Shown: positions 1 to 5,358, counted from the first letter of the stretch. The stretch: 5,676 nt of DNA from Hyphomicrobium sp. (GCA_030609245.1 JAUWCP010000164.1:1-5676), one strand, 5' to 3'. Program-made: numbers and translations. Notes: a model not told the origin generated them from the sequence alone.

Positions 1-399
1 GACCGGGTCAGCATCACCGACGTCGAAGACATGGTGTCGGAAAAGCTGACCATGCCATTGCTCACGACGCGCGTCGTCGCCAACCGCATGCGCCTCACCT
101 TAACGGAGGGCCTCGTCCTCAACGTTATGACCATGCCCGCAACGCACACCGCTGGTGAAGCGGCCCTTGCCGGCGTGGCTCGTGCCACTCTGGCAGCTTT
201 CACACGCCGCGAGGCCGAGAACTGGGCGGAGAATGGGATCCGCATCAACGCCATCGGGCCACGCGCCGCAACGTCCGAAGGCAGCGCTTACCTTACAAGC
301 GAACCCGATATCGCCTCGCTTGCTCTCTATCTTGCCTCCAAGCGCGGCAAGTCGCTCACGGGCTATGTTTTCGACTCAGACGGAGCGGGCTGGCGTTGA
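1..399 (+). CDS. SDR-family protein, C-terminal part (5' end outside window)
   Basis: The reading frame is open from base 1 and ends at TGA 397-399, so about 132 C-terminal residues are present and the nucleotide-binding N-terminus is missing. The fold family shows in the late Rossmann elements: a beta-strand LVLNVMTMP (bases 115-141), a helix ending in FTRREAENWAENG, then GIRINAIGP (bases 238-264), the classic SDR strand-6 N-A-x-x-P motif. A C-terminal segment SLALYLASKRGKSLTGYVFD matches the usual SDR end, where the last strand carries G-x-x-x-x-D/V. Aligning back from the TR pair, the positions that normally hold the YxxxK catalytic residues read Ala (bases 169-171) and Arg (181-183), and the strand-5 Ser region reads VMTMP. 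It may therefore be a non-canonical or non-catalytic SDR. Family membership is firm; substrate and activity are unknown. Its 3' end overlaps the end of a decayed gene on the other strand. Confidence 0.85.
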   Translation, partial: DRVSITDVEDMVSEKLTMPLLTTRVVANRMRLTLTEGLVLNVMTMPATHTAGEAALAGVARATLAAFTRREAENWAENGIRINAIGPRAATSEGSAYLTSEPDIASLALYLASKRGKSLTGYVFDSDGAGWR

Positions 400-739
400 G
401 ACTGTGCCGGCGGCGACGGTGATGGCTTTCGTGTCTGCCAAGGCGGCGTCCACACCGCCAAGCAGACTTCCCAAGAACCAGTAGAAGGCCTGACCAAGGG
501 AAGCGCCGACATTTGCCTGGGTGACGAAAATGGCGACGACCGCCGCCCAAAAGCTCTGTGGCAGGTCAAAATATGCGACGATGGCGTATGAAAGGCATGC
601 CGCGAAGGTCGTCTTCACGGCCGTGACGAACGAATGGCTTGTTCGTGCGCCAGTCGCCGATCCAGGTCAAAAGGCTGTTCAACAAAGCGGCCCTCTCATC
701 AGAACCGCAAACCGAAGCTGGTAGGCGTTGCGGCTGCAT
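376..739 (-). pseudogene. FUSC-family (aromatic acid exporter/YccS-like) inner-membrane transporter remnant
   Basis: The minus-strand frame from GTG 618 to stop 376 encodes a hydrophobic protein containing VKTTFAACLSYAIVAYF, DLPQSFWAAVVAIFVTQ and ASLGQAFYWFLGSLLGG. This is the typical first membrane block of FUSC proteins (fusaric acid/aromatic acid exporters). The expected N-terminus is found in another frame: from ATG 737-739 it reads MQPQRLPAS and then LLNSLLTWIGDWRTNKPF. The two frames meet at a tandem CGAA (627-630 and 631-634, plus strand). Removing one copy joins them as NKPFVTAVKTTF. FUSC proteins usually have several hundred residues with two membrane blocks and a cytosolic part; here similarity fades after LLGG (about base 440) and the frame stops inside the 3' end of the SDR gene. 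The gene is therefore frameshifted and 3'-truncated. The initiation codon at 739 is tentative, since no strong ribosome binding site precedes it. The last 20 or so codons may be chance sequence or a rearranged remnant. Confidence 0.75.
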
Positions 740-818
740 CAAATAAGCTTGCCGCGGTAATCACTGCACAATTTAAACGCTCTGTTTGCCCTTTCACGAG
801 CGATATCGCAGCGGTTTC

Positions 819-848
819 TTGACAGCTGACCCCAGTGCCGCGTATCAC
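819..848 (+). promoter_or_regulatory. Predicted groESL promoter
   Basis: A perfect -35 hexamer TTGACA lies at 819-824, preceded by C as in the CTTGA start of alphaproteobacterial heat-shock (RpoH) promoters. The best -10 is TATCAC at 843-848 with an 18-base spacer (four of six matches to TATAAT). Transcription would begin near 855-860, at the left edge of the CIRCE dyad, which is the usual arrangement for HrcA-controlled groESL operons. Whether the vegetative sigma factor or RpoH reads it cannot be decided from the sequence. Confidence 0.6.
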
Positions 849-858
849 CAGCGCGCCA

Positions 859-885
859 TTGGCACTCCCAATCGGGCAGTGCCAA
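859..885 (+). promoter_or_regulatory. CIRCE operator (HrcA binding site)
   Basis: The left arm TTGGCACTC (859-867), a 9-base spacer (868-876) and the right arm CAGTGCCAA (877-885) match the CIRCE consensus TTAGCACTC-N9-GAGTGCTAA. The arms pair with each other at eight of nine positions; the compensating G/C change at the third base of the left arm and seventh of the right arm keeps the dyad. The site lies just downstream of the predicted promoter and about 60 bases before groES, where bound HrcA would block transcription. It also falls in the mRNA leader, where it could form a hairpin. HrcA itself is not encoded in this window. Confidence 0.9.
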
Positions 886-947
886 AGCACACCTTCGAAA
901 CTGCCGGGCCGGTCACGGCCATGCCTTTGAGCTGGAGCAATTTTCCC

Positions 948-1238
948 ATGAAGTTCCGTCCTTTACACGACCGCGTTGTCGTCAAACGCGTCGACAGCGA
1001 TACCAAGACGACAGGCGGCATCATCATCCCCGACACAGCCGCGGAGAAGCCGCAGGAGGGCGAGGTCGTCGCGGTTGGCCCTGGAGCCCGCGATGAGACC
1101 GGCAAGGTCATCCCCATCGAGCTGAAGAAAGGCGACAAGATCCTGTTCGGCAAATGGAGCGGCACCGAAGTCAAGATAGACGGGCAGGAGCTTCTCATCA
1201 TGAAGGAAAGCGATGTGATGGGCGTGCTGGAAGCGTAA
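948..1238 (+). CDS. groES: Co-chaperonin GroES (Hsp10)
   Basis: This encodes the 96-residue heptameric lid of the GroEL folding chamber, acting in the cytoplasm. The family is clear from the N-terminal MKFRPLHDRVVVKR, the mobile loop around residues 17-33 with the hydrophobic GroEL-contacting tripeptide III followed by P (residues 25-28), the roof segment VAVGPGARDE (41-50), and the C-terminal GDKILFGKWSGTEVKIDGQE plus LLIMKESDVMGV. Length fits the usual 95-104 residues. The start at 948 is chosen because homology begins there and GGAG (934-937) sits 10 bases upstream. An in-frame ATG at 921 and a longer frame from 786 exist but add residues not found in the family, and the latter would start upstream of the promoter. 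It is the first gene of a two-gene operon with groEL 114 bases downstream, controlled by the CIRCE element upstream. Confidence 0.98.
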   Translation: MKFRPLHDRVVVKRVDSDTKTTGGIIIPDTAAEKPQEGEVVAVGPGARDETGKVIPIELKKGDKILFGKWSGTEVKIDGQELLIMKESDVMGVLEA

Positions 1239-1269
1239 GCCTCTCCTCATCGCCTTTCGCTTTGTGTCG

Positions 1270-1288
1270 TGCCGCCAAGACGGCGGCA
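1270..1288 (+). other. Intergenic hairpin between groES and groEL
   Basis: TGCCGCC (1270-1276) and GGCGGCA (1282-1288) form a perfect 7-bp GC-rich stem with a 5-base loop, extendable by one G-T wobble pair. There is no run of T after it, so it is unlikely to be a full terminator. Heat-shock-dependent cleavage of the groESL transcript between the two genes has been described in Agrobacterium tumefaciens. This hairpin is a plausible counterpart, or it may simply attenuate transcription or protect the mRNA end. Function is inferred. Confidence 0.5.
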
Positions 1289-1352
1289 TATTGCTTAGCC
1301 GGTCGAGCCAATACGACTAGCCCCTTTAGTGCAAAATCAGGAGTGAGCCATC

Positions 1353-2999
1353 ATGGCTGCTAAGGACGTTCGCTTTTCCGTCGATGCCCGCGAAAGAATG
1401 CTGCGCGGCGTCGATATCCTCGCTAACGCCGTCAAGGTGACGCTCGGCCCCAAGGGCCGCAATGTCGTTCTGGAGAAGTCGTTTGGCGCCCCGCGCGTGA
1501 CCAAGGATGGCGTCACTGTTGCCAGAGAGATCGAGCTTGAGGACAAGTTCGAGAACATGGGCGCGCAAATGGTGCGCGAGGTCGCCTCAAAGACCAATGA
1601 GATTGCCGGCGACGGAACGACGACTGCAACCGTTCTGGCCCAGGCCATCGTGCGCGAGGGCCTCAAGGCTGTCGCGGCTGGTATGAACCCCATGGACCTG
1701 CGGCGCGGTATCGACAAAGCGGTTGTGCAGGTGGTCAACGATATCGAGAAGCGCTCAAAGAAAATCAAGAACTCCGAGGAGATTGCCCAAATCGGAACAA
1801 TCTCGTCCAACGGCGAGAAGGCGATCGGCAATATGATCGCCGAGGCGATGCAGAAGGTTGGAAACGAAGGCGTCATCACGGTTGAGGAGGCCAAGAGCCT
1901 GGATACCGAGCTCGACGTCGTTGAGGGCATGCAGTTCGACCGCGGTTACCTCTCGCCCTACTTCGTCACCAACGCGGAGAAGATGATCGTCGAGCTTGAA
2001 GATCCCTACATTCTGATCCACGAGAAAAAGCTGTCCAACTTGCAGCAGCTGCTCCCCGTGCTCGAGGCCATCGTACAGTCCGGCAAGCCCCTGCTCATCA
2101 TCGCGGAAGAGGTCGAGGGCGAGGCGCTGGCGACGCTGGTCGTCAATAAGCTGCGTGGCGGGTTGAAGGTCTCCGCCGTCAAGGCGCCGGGCTTTGGTGA
2201 TCGCCGCAAGGCCATGCTGGAAGACATCGCGGTGCTGACCGGCGGCCAGACGGTCTCCGAAGACCTCGGCATTAAGCTGGAGAACGTCACGCTCGAAATG
2301 TTGGGCCACGCCAAGCGGGTGTCGATCACCAAGGACGACACCACCATCGTGGACGGCTCCGGCAAGAAAAAGGACATCGAAGCGCGCGTTGGCCAGATCA
2401 AGGCGCAAATCGAGGAAACGACCTCCGATTACGACCGTGAGAAGCTGCAGGAGCGGCTTGCCAAGCTCGCTGGCGGCGTGGCCGTGATCCGGGTTGGCGG
2501 TGCGACAGAGGTCGAGGTCAAGGAGCGCAAGGACCGCGTCGACGACGCACTCAACGCCACACGTGCCGCTGTTGAGGAAGGCGTGGTTCCAGGCGGCGGC
2601 GTCGTGCTGCTCAAGGCCGCTAACAACATTGACGTTAAGGGTGACAACCACGACCAGGACGCAGGTATCGCGATTGTCAAAAAGGCGCTGCAATCACCCA
2701 TTCGCCAGATCGCCGAGAATGCCGGCGTGGAAGGGTCTATCGTCGTCGGCAAGGTGACAGAGGCAGGCGGCAAGTCCTTCGGGTACGACGCGCAGAACGA
2801 CGAATACGGTGATATGCTGGAGAAAGGCATTATCGACCCGGCCAAGGTCGTGCGCATCGCGCTTCAGGATGCCGCCTCCGTCGCCGGCCTGCTCCTCACC
2901 ACCGAAGCTGCCGTTGCCGAGACGCCTAGCAAGGACGACGCGGCTGGTCACGGCCCCGCTGGAATGGGCGGAATGGGTGGCATGGGCGGTATGATGTAA
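1353..2999 (+). CDS. groEL: Chaperonin GroEL (Hsp60)
   Basis: This encodes the 548-residue subunit of the double-ring ATP-driven folding machine in the cytoplasm. It starts MAAKDVRFS and has the equatorial phosphate loop VTLGPKGRN (29-37), Asp52 and the GDGTTTAT motif with Asp87, and the catalytic Asp398 in RVDDALNATRAAVEEG. The signature AAVEEGVVPGGG spans about 405-416. Apical residues that bind substrate and GroES are kept: Tyr199, Tyr203, Phe204, Leu234, Leu237, Leu259, Val263 and Val264 by E. coli numbering. The C-terminus is a GGM-repeat tail ending GMGGMGGMGGMM. Length is normal. AGGAG (1339-1343) lies 9 bases before the ATG. Co-transcription with groES follows from spacing and the shared promoter. 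No defect is visible, so this is a functional copy. Hyphomicrobiales often carry several groESL operons; the lack of other typical flanking housekeeping genes fits an additional copy, but this is inference. Confidence 0.99.
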   Translation: MAAKDVRFSVDARERMLRGVDILANAVKVTLGPKGRNVVLEKSFGAPRVTKDGVTVAREIELEDKFENMGAQMVREVASKTNEIAGDGTTTATVLAQAIVREGLKAVAAGMNPMDLRRGIDKAVVQVVNDIEKRSKKIKNSEEIAQIGTISSNGEKAIGNMIAEAMQKVGNEGVITVEEAKSLDTELDVVEGMQFDRGYLSPYFVTNAEKMIVELEDPYILIHEKKLSNLQQLLPVLEAIVQSGKPLLIIAEEVEGEALATLVVNKLRGGLKVSAVKAPGFGDRRKAMLEDIAVLTGGQTVSEDLGIKLENVTLEMLGHAKRVSITKDDTTIVDGSGKKKDIEARVGQIKAQIEETTSDYDREKLQERLAKLAGGVAVIRVGGATEVEVKERKDRVDDALNATRAAVEEGVVPGGGVVLLKAANNIDVKGDNHDQDAGIAIVKKALQSPIRQIAENAGVEGSIVVGKVTEAGGKSFGYDAQNDEYGDMLEKGIIDPAKVVRIALQDAASVAGLLLTTEAAVAETPSKDDAAGHGPAGMGGMGGMGGMM

Positions 3000-3024
3000 G
3001 CGCCCCTCATCCAGCCAACAACCG

Positions 3025-3062
3025 AAGCCGCTCGCGCAATGTCGCGGGCGGCTTTACTTTTT
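3025..3062 (+). terminator. Intrinsic terminator of the groESL operon
   Basis: AAGCCGCTCGCG (3025-3036) pairs with CGCGGGCGGCTT (3043-3054) over 12 bp with one G-T wobble, around the 6-base loop CAATGT. The stem is followed by a T-rich tail (3053-3062, TTTACTTTTT). It starts 25 bases after the groEL stop and ends 62 bases before the end of the convergent gene. The T-tract orientation suits plus-strand transcripts only. Confidence 0.88.
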
Positions 3063-3123
3063 GAGAAACGGCAGCGTCGTCGTCGCGATCGCTTTGCTGC
3101 AACAGCAGCTTTGCTGAATGCCG

Positions 3124-3897
3124 CTAGCGTAACTGATCCTGGGAATTCCAGCCAAAGCTCTGGAACTCGTTCGGGATCGTGATGGGCGAGCTCTCGCGCT
3201 TTGCAGTTGGAGAAGCTGCGGGCGGCCCCGGACGGCGAACTGCGCCGACGCGGCTTTTGGGCAGCCACAATGCTTTGCGAGCCTGAGCGTTCCGGGGGGC
3301 GCGTACAGGGTTTGGTGGGATCGTGGCTCGTTGCACCTTTCGTGGCAGCCGCGCTGTCTTTACGCGAGCGCCCGCAGGACGTTTGGTACTCTTTGCCGGT
3401 TGTTCTGGCGCGACGGTCGCGGCCTGTTCACCTTGCACCGGCCGCGACGACGGTTCGGATTTGTCCGGCAGGGCGCTTGTGGTGATTTCAGACGTGTCAT
3501 CCTGCGCAGGAGTCGCGGCCGTTGCTCCGCCGCTGAAGCGCCGGCTCAGTTCCTCCGCCCGCTGCCTGACGGTGGCAGTAGCGTGGTCCGTCGCTTCTGT
3601 TGCCTGCGCCGCCCCGTTCGCAGCCGATGAGATTTCCGGCTCGTCCCCAACCTTTTCTTGGCTACGAGGTGTGCTGCCGGGCTGAGCCTCCGCGGAGGGT
3701 TCGCCGTCATCTGACTTCCACGTATCGTGCAGGCTGGACACGCGTGCGCTGTCAAGGAATGCTGGCAGTGAATGGGCTGCTGATGATTGGGCGAAGGCGC
3801 TATTCTTGTGGAGCTCCATTGCCGTGGCAGCGGCACCCAATACGAGGCTCAATCCGAGCAGCGCGCTTCCAACGATCCAGTTCTCGTTACTGCTCAT
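3124..3897 (-). CDS. Hypothetical single-pass membrane protein with Ala/Pro-rich tail
   Basis: I do not recognise this protein. From ATG 3897 it has 257 residues. A short polar N-terminus (MSSNEN) is followed by one hydrophobic segment, WIVGSALLGLSLVLGAAATAM (about residues 7-27), which is a signal anchor or uncleaved signal; no lipobox Cys is present. The rest is low-complexity and probably disordered: an acidic Ser/Glu/Ala-rich middle, then a strongly basic Arg/Lys/Pro-rich stretch (roughly 165-240, for example VKTARLPRKVQRATIPPNPV), ending in a less biased tail TIPNEFQSFGWNSQDQLR. The start at 3897 is preferred because GGAG (3908-3911) precedes it by 10 bases and the membrane segment follows at once; a TTG at 3957 would add 20 residues. 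It converges on groEL, and its stop is TAG 3124-3126. The composition suggests a periplasm-facing tail that could contact the envelope, but no function can be assigned. It could be a spurious frame, though anchor plus ribosome binding site argue against this. Confidence 0.65.
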   Translation of the reverse strand: MSSNENWIVGSALLGLSLVLGAAATAMELHKNSAFAQSSAAHSLPAFLDSARVSSLHDTWKSDDGEPSAEAQPGSTPRSQEKVGDEPEISSAANGAAQATEATDHATATVRQRAEELSRRFSGGATAATPAQDDTSEITTSALPDKSEPSSRPVQGEQAATVAPEQPAKSTKRPAGARVKTARLPRKVQRATIPPNPVRAPRNAQARKALWLPKSRVGAVRRPGPPAASPTAKRESSPITIPNEFQSFGWNSQDQLR

Positions 3898-3907
3898 CAA
3901 CGCCTTG

Positions 3908-3911
3908 CTCC
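3908..3911 (-). promoter_or_regulatory. Ribosome binding site deciding the start of the membrane-protein gene
   Basis: On the minus strand, GGAG lies 10 bases before ATG 3897 (GGAGCAAGGCGTTG-ATG), with a second purine patch AAGG closer in. No comparable site precedes the longer TTG-initiated version at 3957, so the shorter start is favoured. Confidence 0.5.
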
Positions 3912-3940
3912 GACACCGCGCGGCCTGCTCGAACTCGCGT

Positions 3941-3958
3941 TTTGCGTTTACACGCAAA
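3941..3958. repeat. 18-bp dyad TTTGCG-N6-CGCAAA
   Basis: Perfect 6-bp arms flank the 6-base spacer TTTACA. It lies 44-61 bases upstream of the ATG of the leftward membrane-protein gene, a position typical for a repressor or activator operator near a promoter. The binding protein is unknown. Confidence 0.45.
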
Positions 3959-3976
3959 TCGATGACCTAACTCAAG

Positions 3977-4013
3977 CCGGTGTGCTTCCGTCGAGCCGAG
4001 CCCTGCACACCGG
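3977..4013. repeat. 9-bp inverted repeat with 19-base spacer
   Basis: CCGGTGTGC (3977-3985) and GCACACCGG (4005-4013) are exact reverse complements. A chance perfect 9-bp pair at this distance is uncommon. There is no T-tract after it on the plus strand, so a terminator is unlikely; a two-site operator or a leader hairpin of the leftward gene are alternatives. Confidence 0.5.
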
Positions 4014-4291
4014 AACTACAGAAAAAACTTGGAGTCTGACCTGCGAGGCCGCTACGCGATAGGCGCCTCGTCTAAGGCTCACCGAGCCCAGAAATCACGC
4101 TTTTGGAAACCCCCGTATTGTCCCTCTGTCCCCGGACTTTCTTGTGTGTCCATAACATCACCGCTCTAGAAGGCAACATGATGGCGCGGGACGAAATTCC
4201 CGTCATGAAGCGCGTTTGAGCCAATCCCAATTGCCTTTCTGAAGCAGACGATTGATGATTGTCGGATAAAGGAGGCCCGCGCTCACTGTGG

Positions 4292-4308
4292 GCGTCCGGC
4301 CCGGACGC
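4292..4308. repeat. 17-bp palindrome upstream of the LysR gene
   Basis: GCGTCCGG-C-CCGGACGC has perfect 8-bp arms around one central base and ends 37 bases before the LysR start codon. A one-base loop is poor for an RNA hairpin unless inner pairs open, so a DNA operator for a dimeric protein is at least as likely. It could be an autoregulatory site, although it lacks the AT-rich T-N11-A look of standard LysR boxes. Confidence 0.5.
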
Positions 4309-4333
4309 AATGACGTCCGCGACTGCGCGCCTC

Positions 4334-4341
4334 GGGAGGGG
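4334..4341 (+). promoter_or_regulatory. Ribosome binding site deciding the LysR start
   Basis: GGGAGGGG lies 4 bases before ATG 4346, with the GGAGG core 6 bases away. It settles the start against an in-frame TTG at 4259, which would add 29 residues foreign to the family before the MDIRQLQYL helix. Confidence 0.8.
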
Positions 4342-4345
4342 CTCA

Positions 4346-5263
4346 ATGGACATCCGCCAGCTTCAGTATCTCGCCGCGCTCGCCCGCGAGAAGCACTTCA
4401 CGCGAGCGGCAGCGACGTGCAACGTGACCCAACCGACGCTGTCGGGGCGCATTCGCCAGCTTGAGCTGGAGTTGCAGGTTCCGATTGTCGAGCGCGGCCA
4501 ACGCTATCAGGGGCTGACCGCTGACGGAGAGCGGATCCTCAAGTGGGCCCACATCATCCTCAAAAACTGGCAGTCGATGCAAGAGGAGCTGGGCCACCTC
4601 AAGGACCACGACGCGGGTCTGTCGGGCCGGCTCATTCTCGGCGGTGTTCCCTCCTCGCTACCGATGATCCCCCTGCTCACGAAGCAAATCCGGAGCGTCC
4701 ATCCCAGAATCGAATTCACGGTACTGTCGCAGAGCTCGGAAGAAATTGTTCGGGCCTTAGCTGACTTTTCAATCGACGTCGGCATCACCTATCTCGACAA
4801 CGAGCCGATCGATAGTCTGCTCACCTATCCGCTCTACATTGAGCGCTACTGTCTTTTTGTCAGCGAAACCCATCCCCTCGCCGGACGGGAGACGGTGACC
4901 TGGCGCGAGGCGTCCAAGGAGCCGCTTTGTCTGCTCACGCCCAATATGCAAAACCGGCGCATTATCGATCGCGCTTTCGAAAGTGCGAACTGTCATCCCA
5001 TGCCACGGTTGGAGACAAACTCCCTCATCAATCTGTGCTCGAACGTTCGCTTGATGGGACTGGCGAGCATCATGCCGCAATACATTCTGGAGGTCCTGGG
5101 AAGCATGTCCGGGTTCAGGGCCATTCCGCTGGCAGAGCCGAAAGTCGAGCACAGCATCGGTTTGGTCATTGCTGACCGGGACCCGATATCACCGCTGATT
5201 GAAGCCTTGCGGGATTCAGCGAAAACCATAACTCCAATAAATTTTGACCGGCACAAGGAGTAG
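4346..5263 (+). CDS. LysR-type transcriptional regulator, probable FdsR-like regulator of formate dehydrogenase genes
   Basis: This 305-residue protein is standard LysR size. Residues 2-61 form the winged helix-turn-helix: MDIRQLQYLAALAREKHFTRAA, the recognition helix region NVTQPTLSGRIRQLE, then LGVPLF-like wording altered to LQVPIVERGQRY and the LTADGERIL wing. A linker helix follows to about residue 88. The effector-binding domain starts at GRLILGGVPSSLPMIPLL (about 94-111) and includes DVGITYL (144-150), the second-lobe hinge PLYIERYCLFVSETHPLA (162-179), and SLINLCSNVRLMGLASIMPQYIL (226-248). LysR proteins bind DNA as tetramers and respond to a small ligand. It lies in the same direction as, and 180 bases before, a formate dehydrogenase gamma-subunit gene; LysR regulators beside fds operons control them in other proteobacteria. 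Target and ligand are inferred from that context. No frameshift or missing part is seen. Confidence 0.93.
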   Translation: MDIRQLQYLAALAREKHFTRAAATCNVTQPTLSGRIRQLELELQVPIVERGQRYQGLTADGERILKWAHIILKNWQSMQEELGHLKDHDAGLSGRLILGGVPSSLPMIPLLTKQIRSVHPRIEFTVLSQSSEEIVRALADFSIDVGITYLDNEPIDSLLTYPLYIERYCLFVSETHPLAGRETVTWREASKEPLCLLTPNMQNRRIIDRAFESANCHPMPRLETNSLINLCSNVRLMGLASIMPQYILEVLGSMSGFRAIPLAEPKVEHSIGLVIADRDPISPLIEALRDSAKTITPINFDRHKE

Positions 5264-5328
5264 CGCAGCTCAGCTCTCCCAGACGGTACCCTAACAGGTC
5301 AATTTTGCAGCGCACCATTGCCGCGCTC

Positions 5329-5358
5329 GATCATCACATCGAAAGCTCCGATTTGATC
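5329..5358. promoter_or_regulatory. Putative LysR-type box upstream of fdsG
   Basis: The inner dyad ATCG-N7-CGAT (5338-5352) contains a T-N11-A core (T5339 to A5351), the hallmark of LysR-family sites. It is nested in a second pair, GATCA (5329-5333) and TGATC (5354-5358). The site lies about 86 bases before the fdsG start, a usual place for activator binding. A weak -35-like TTGAGA occurs at 5372-5377 but no good -10 follows at the right spacing, consistent with an activator-dependent promoter. Confidence 0.45.

Larger units (their letters stand above)
3898..4345. other. Divergent non-coding region rich in inverted repeats
   Basis: No convincing gene is seen in this 448-base stretch between the leftward membrane-protein gene and the rightward LysR gene; short frames on both strands have no recognisable content. 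It must hold the promoters of both genes, but I could not pick a convincing -35/-10 pair. It contains four dyads: TTTGCG-N6-CGCAAA (3941-3958), CCGGTGTGC-N19-GCACACCGG (3977-4013), a bulged stem with CATGA and CGGGA against TCCCG and TCATG (4177-4207), and the palindrome GCGTCCGGCCCGGACGC (4292-4308). Base composition is less GC-rich between about 4080 and 4260 than in the flanking genes. Confidence 0.6.

Noticed and set aside
786..947. A 54-residue N-terminal extension of the GroES frame
   Set aside because: Family homology starts at Met 948, a ribosome binding site precedes it, and the extension would begin upstream of the promoter and overlap CIRCE.
1337..1930. A 197-codon open frame antisense to the start of groEL
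   Set aside because: Same reason: shadow of groEL, Ser/Thr/Arg-rich product without family features.
1755..2693. A 312-codon open frame antisense to groEL
   Set aside because: It mirrors a certain groEL coding sequence of high G+C; the product has no recognisable motif and the frame follows from codon bias on the other strand.
2964..2996. Short tandem repeat at the groEL 3' end
   Set aside because: It encodes the ordinary GGM-repeat tail of GroEL, not an independent DNA repeat.
3091..3116. Direct repeat GCTTTGCTG with a small TGCTG-CAA-CAGCA hairpin
   Set aside because: Stem is only 5 bp with no T-tract in either direction, so it cannot be supported as a terminator of the leftward gene.
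3201..3685. Several plus-strand frames opposite the membrane-protein gene
   Set aside because: They overlap each other, have Arg/Cys-rich shadow-like composition and no ribosome binding site or motif. The minus-strand frame with its membrane segment is the better call.
4072..4353. A 93-codon minus-strand frame before the LysR gene
   Set aside because: No recognisable content, lies over the LysR ribosome binding site and the palindrome, and lacks a ribosome binding site of its own.
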